Assembly (NCBI GenBank): GCA_020057445.1
Contig: JAGVFV010000027.1
Location: 1-7,083 of the forward strand
Source: an archaeon
GTDB taxonomy: Archaea; Nanobdellota; Nanobdellia; Woesearchaeales; JAHJEM01
DNA length: 7,083 nucleotides
Direction of reading: 5' to 3'
Shown here piece by piece: positions 6,504 through 7,083 of this stretch; position 1 is the stretch's first letter, and each line of letters begins with the position of its first letter. The notes under the pieces are model-generated. The model did no database searches. It was not told the origin of the DNA and saw only the letters and a list, made by a program, of their open reading frames with translations. Made by a program: the position numbers and the translations under genes.

Positions 6504-6513
6504 ATTTAAATAT
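6504..6513 (-). promoter_or_regulatory. TATA box of the lipoprotein gene
   Basis: On the - strand the sequence is ATATTTAAAT. A start about 27 bp away (near 6481) would give a leader of about 16 nt. The leader carries GTGAT, complementary to the archaeal 16S 3' end, 3 nt before the ATG. This makes it a leadered gene, unlike most neighbours. Confidence 0.55.
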
Positions 6514-6572
6514 GTACTGCTTTTCATGCAAAACAGACCCTGACTACCCTTTTTTCGATGAAAATCCGTCAC

Positions 6573-6580
6573 CTTTATAA
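6573..6580 (+). promoter_or_regulatory. TATA box of the RGG zinc-ribbon gene
   Basis: CTTTATAA is centred about 51 bp before the ATG at 6628. Transcription would begin near 6603, giving a leader of about 25 nt that is very A/T-rich and contains a good ribosome-binding site. Confidence 0.5.
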
Positions 6581-6616
6581 CCAGACACCATCTCCTACCA
6601 TTAATAAAATTAGTTT

Positions 6617-6621
6617 AGGAG
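6617..6621 (+). promoter_or_regulatory. Shine-Dalgarno site of the RGG zinc-ribbon gene
   Basis: AGGAG ends 6 nt before the ATG at 6628. It is the clearest Shine-Dalgarno match in the window and fixes the start of the small protein. It stands out because most genes here appear leaderless. Confidence 0.7.
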
Positions 6622-6627
6622 TAAACA

Positions 6628-6852
6628 ATGGAACGTGGTAATAGACGTGGAAATGACAGCAGAGGAGACAATAGAGGCGGAAATCGATTCGGCGGCGGCG
6701 GCTTTGGCGGCGGATTCTCAGGACCAAGAGAGATGCACAAAGCGGTCTGTTCTGAATGCAAGAACGAATGCGAAGTCCCATTCAAGCCCACTGAAGGAAA
6801 AGCAGTGTACTGCAGGGATTGCTTTCAAAAGCACAAACCCCAACGATTTTAA
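6628..6852 (+). CDS. Small RGG-rich CxxC-x17-CxxC zinc-ribbon protein
   Basis: This 74-residue protein has two parts. Residues 1-34 are rich in Arg and Gly (NRRGNDSRGDNRGGNR followed by FGGGGFGGGF), like RGG/FGG-type RNA-binding tails. Residues 38-74 carry C41-x2-C44, then C62-x2-C65, with 17 residues between the pairs, plus an extra C48, within CEVPFKPTEGKAVYCRDCFQKH. That matches the CxxC-x17-CxxC domain found in many small-genome archaea and bacteria; the four cysteines should bind one zinc. The role is unproven; RNA or ribosome binding is inferred from the RGG region. It has a clear Shine-Dalgarno, an A/T-rich leader and a strong terminator just after its stop, so it is likely a well-expressed single-gene transcript. 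Confidence 0.9.
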   Translation: MERGNRRGNDSRGDNRGGNRFGGGGFGGGFSGPREMHKAVCSECKNECEVPFKPTEGKAVYCRDCFQKHKPQRF

Positions 6853-6860
6853 ATCTTTTC

Positions 6861-6886
6861 GGATGCCTCTGGCATCCTTTTTTTTT
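6861..6886 (+). terminator. Hairpin plus poly-T terminator of the RGG zinc-ribbon gene
   Basis: A perfect 7-bp stem (GGATGCC, 6861-6867, with GGCATCC, 6871-6877) and a TCT loop is followed at once by nine T's (6878-6886), 8 bp after the stop codon. Archaeal termination depends mainly on the T-run; a bacterial-style stem as well is less usual. A run of nine A's at 6890-6898 gives a T-run on the other strand, so it might also stop - strand transcription. Confidence 0.85.
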
Positions 6887-6979
6887 CTTAAAAAAAAACT
6901 GCCTGAAATAGGTATGGACACGTGGCATTCCAGTCGGATAAGGAACTCTTCTGGATCTTCTTTGTACATGCTAGCCTTG

Positions 6980-7011
6980 TTTTAGATACTATTTATTTTA
7001 GATAATATTTA
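6980..7011 (+). repeat. Tandem 16-bp direct repeat in promoter region
   Basis: TTTTAGATACTATTTA (6980-6995) is followed with no gap by TTTTAGATAATATTTA (6996-7011); 15 of 16 bases match. The right copy runs into the TATA box at 7008. It may be a duplicated promoter element, a regulator site, or chance in A/T-rich DNA. Confidence 0.75.
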
Positions 7012-7015
7012 TATA
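7008..7015 (+). promoter_or_regulatory. TATA box before the gene at the right edge
   Basis: TTTATATA is centred about 27 bp before the ATG at 7038, the same geometry as the other leaderless genes in this window, which supports a real start there. Confidence 0.55.
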
Positions 7016-7037
7016 TATGTCAGGGCAAGGTCAAGTC

Positions 7038-7083
7038 ATGCCTGGCATGTCAAGGAACAGTCTCAATTACCTTCTTTTTATTA
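7038..7083 (+). CDS. Probable start of an unidentified gene, cut by window edge
   Basis: Fifteen codons are open from ATG 7038 to the edge (MPGMSRNSLNYLLFI...), with a second in-frame ATG at 7047. The case rests on the TATA box exactly 27 bp upstream. The visible end turns hydrophobic (YLLFI), which might begin a membrane helix or signal sequence. The stretch is too short to name a family or to exclude chance. Confidence 0.4.
   Translation, partial: MPGMSRNSLNYLLFI

Noticed and set aside
6718..6969. - strand 83-codon frame opposite the zinc-ribbon gene and terminator
   Set aside because: It runs through the terminator hairpin and the antisense of the conserved zinc-ribbon codons, with no recognisable motif.

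Overview
The window reads as a piece of a compact archaeal chromosome, most likely from a DPANN lineage such as Woesearchaeota or a relative. The lineage is an inference from gene content and style, not from a marker tree. Supporting signs are ribosomal protein S3Ae (archaeal/eukaryotic only), an archaeal-type Dph2 segment, and A/T-rich TATA boxes centred about 27 bp before start codons, giving mostly leaderless genes. Gaps are short, and two small families (a Cys-rich NFDEC-type lipoprotein and a CxxC-x17-CxxC zinc ribbon) are, as far as I recall, common in small-genome archaea and candidate bacterial phyla.

Layout on the left, all + strand: the 3' part of the S3Ae gene (1-669); an AAA/ORC-like ATPase with a long Lys/Glu-rich tail (714-1919); then a two-gene unit (1966-3713) in which the first ~85 codons of diphthamide synthase dph2 run through an ATGA overlap into a full-length DHH/DHHA1 (RecJ-like) phosphoesterase. 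A HAD-family hydrolase on the - strand (3688-4452) converges on the DHH gene and overlaps its 3' end by 26 bp.

Layout on the right: a divergent promoter region (4453-4569) separates the HAD gene from a Fic-domain protein (4570-5454, +). The Fic gene abuts, tail to tail with no gap, an unrecognised 89-residue gene (5455-5724, -). Next come a predicted cysteine-rich lipoprotein (5869-6465, -), a second divergent promoter region, and a small RGG-rich zinc-ribbon protein (6628-6852, +) followed by a clear hairpin/poly-T terminator. The window ends in an A/T-rich promoter region with a tandem 16-bp repeat and the probable first 15 codons of another gene (7038 onward). No stretch longer than 300 bases lacks a gene; the largest gap is 6853-7037. 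I saw no tRNA, rRNA, CRISPR array or insertion sequence.

These genes do not form one obvious pathway. Translation (S3Ae, the dph2 remnant, probably the RGG zinc ribbon) and nucleic-acid or nucleotide metabolism (ATPase, DHH, HAD) dominate, with a Fic AMP-transferase-type enzyme as the accessory element. The most unusual points are the clean truncation of dph2 at the DHH gene, the ATPase with embedded motifs in a charged tail, the duplicated cysteine motif of the lipoprotein, and the repeat-plus-palindrome arrangement at the right-end promoter. I did not find a convincing multi-gene novel system.
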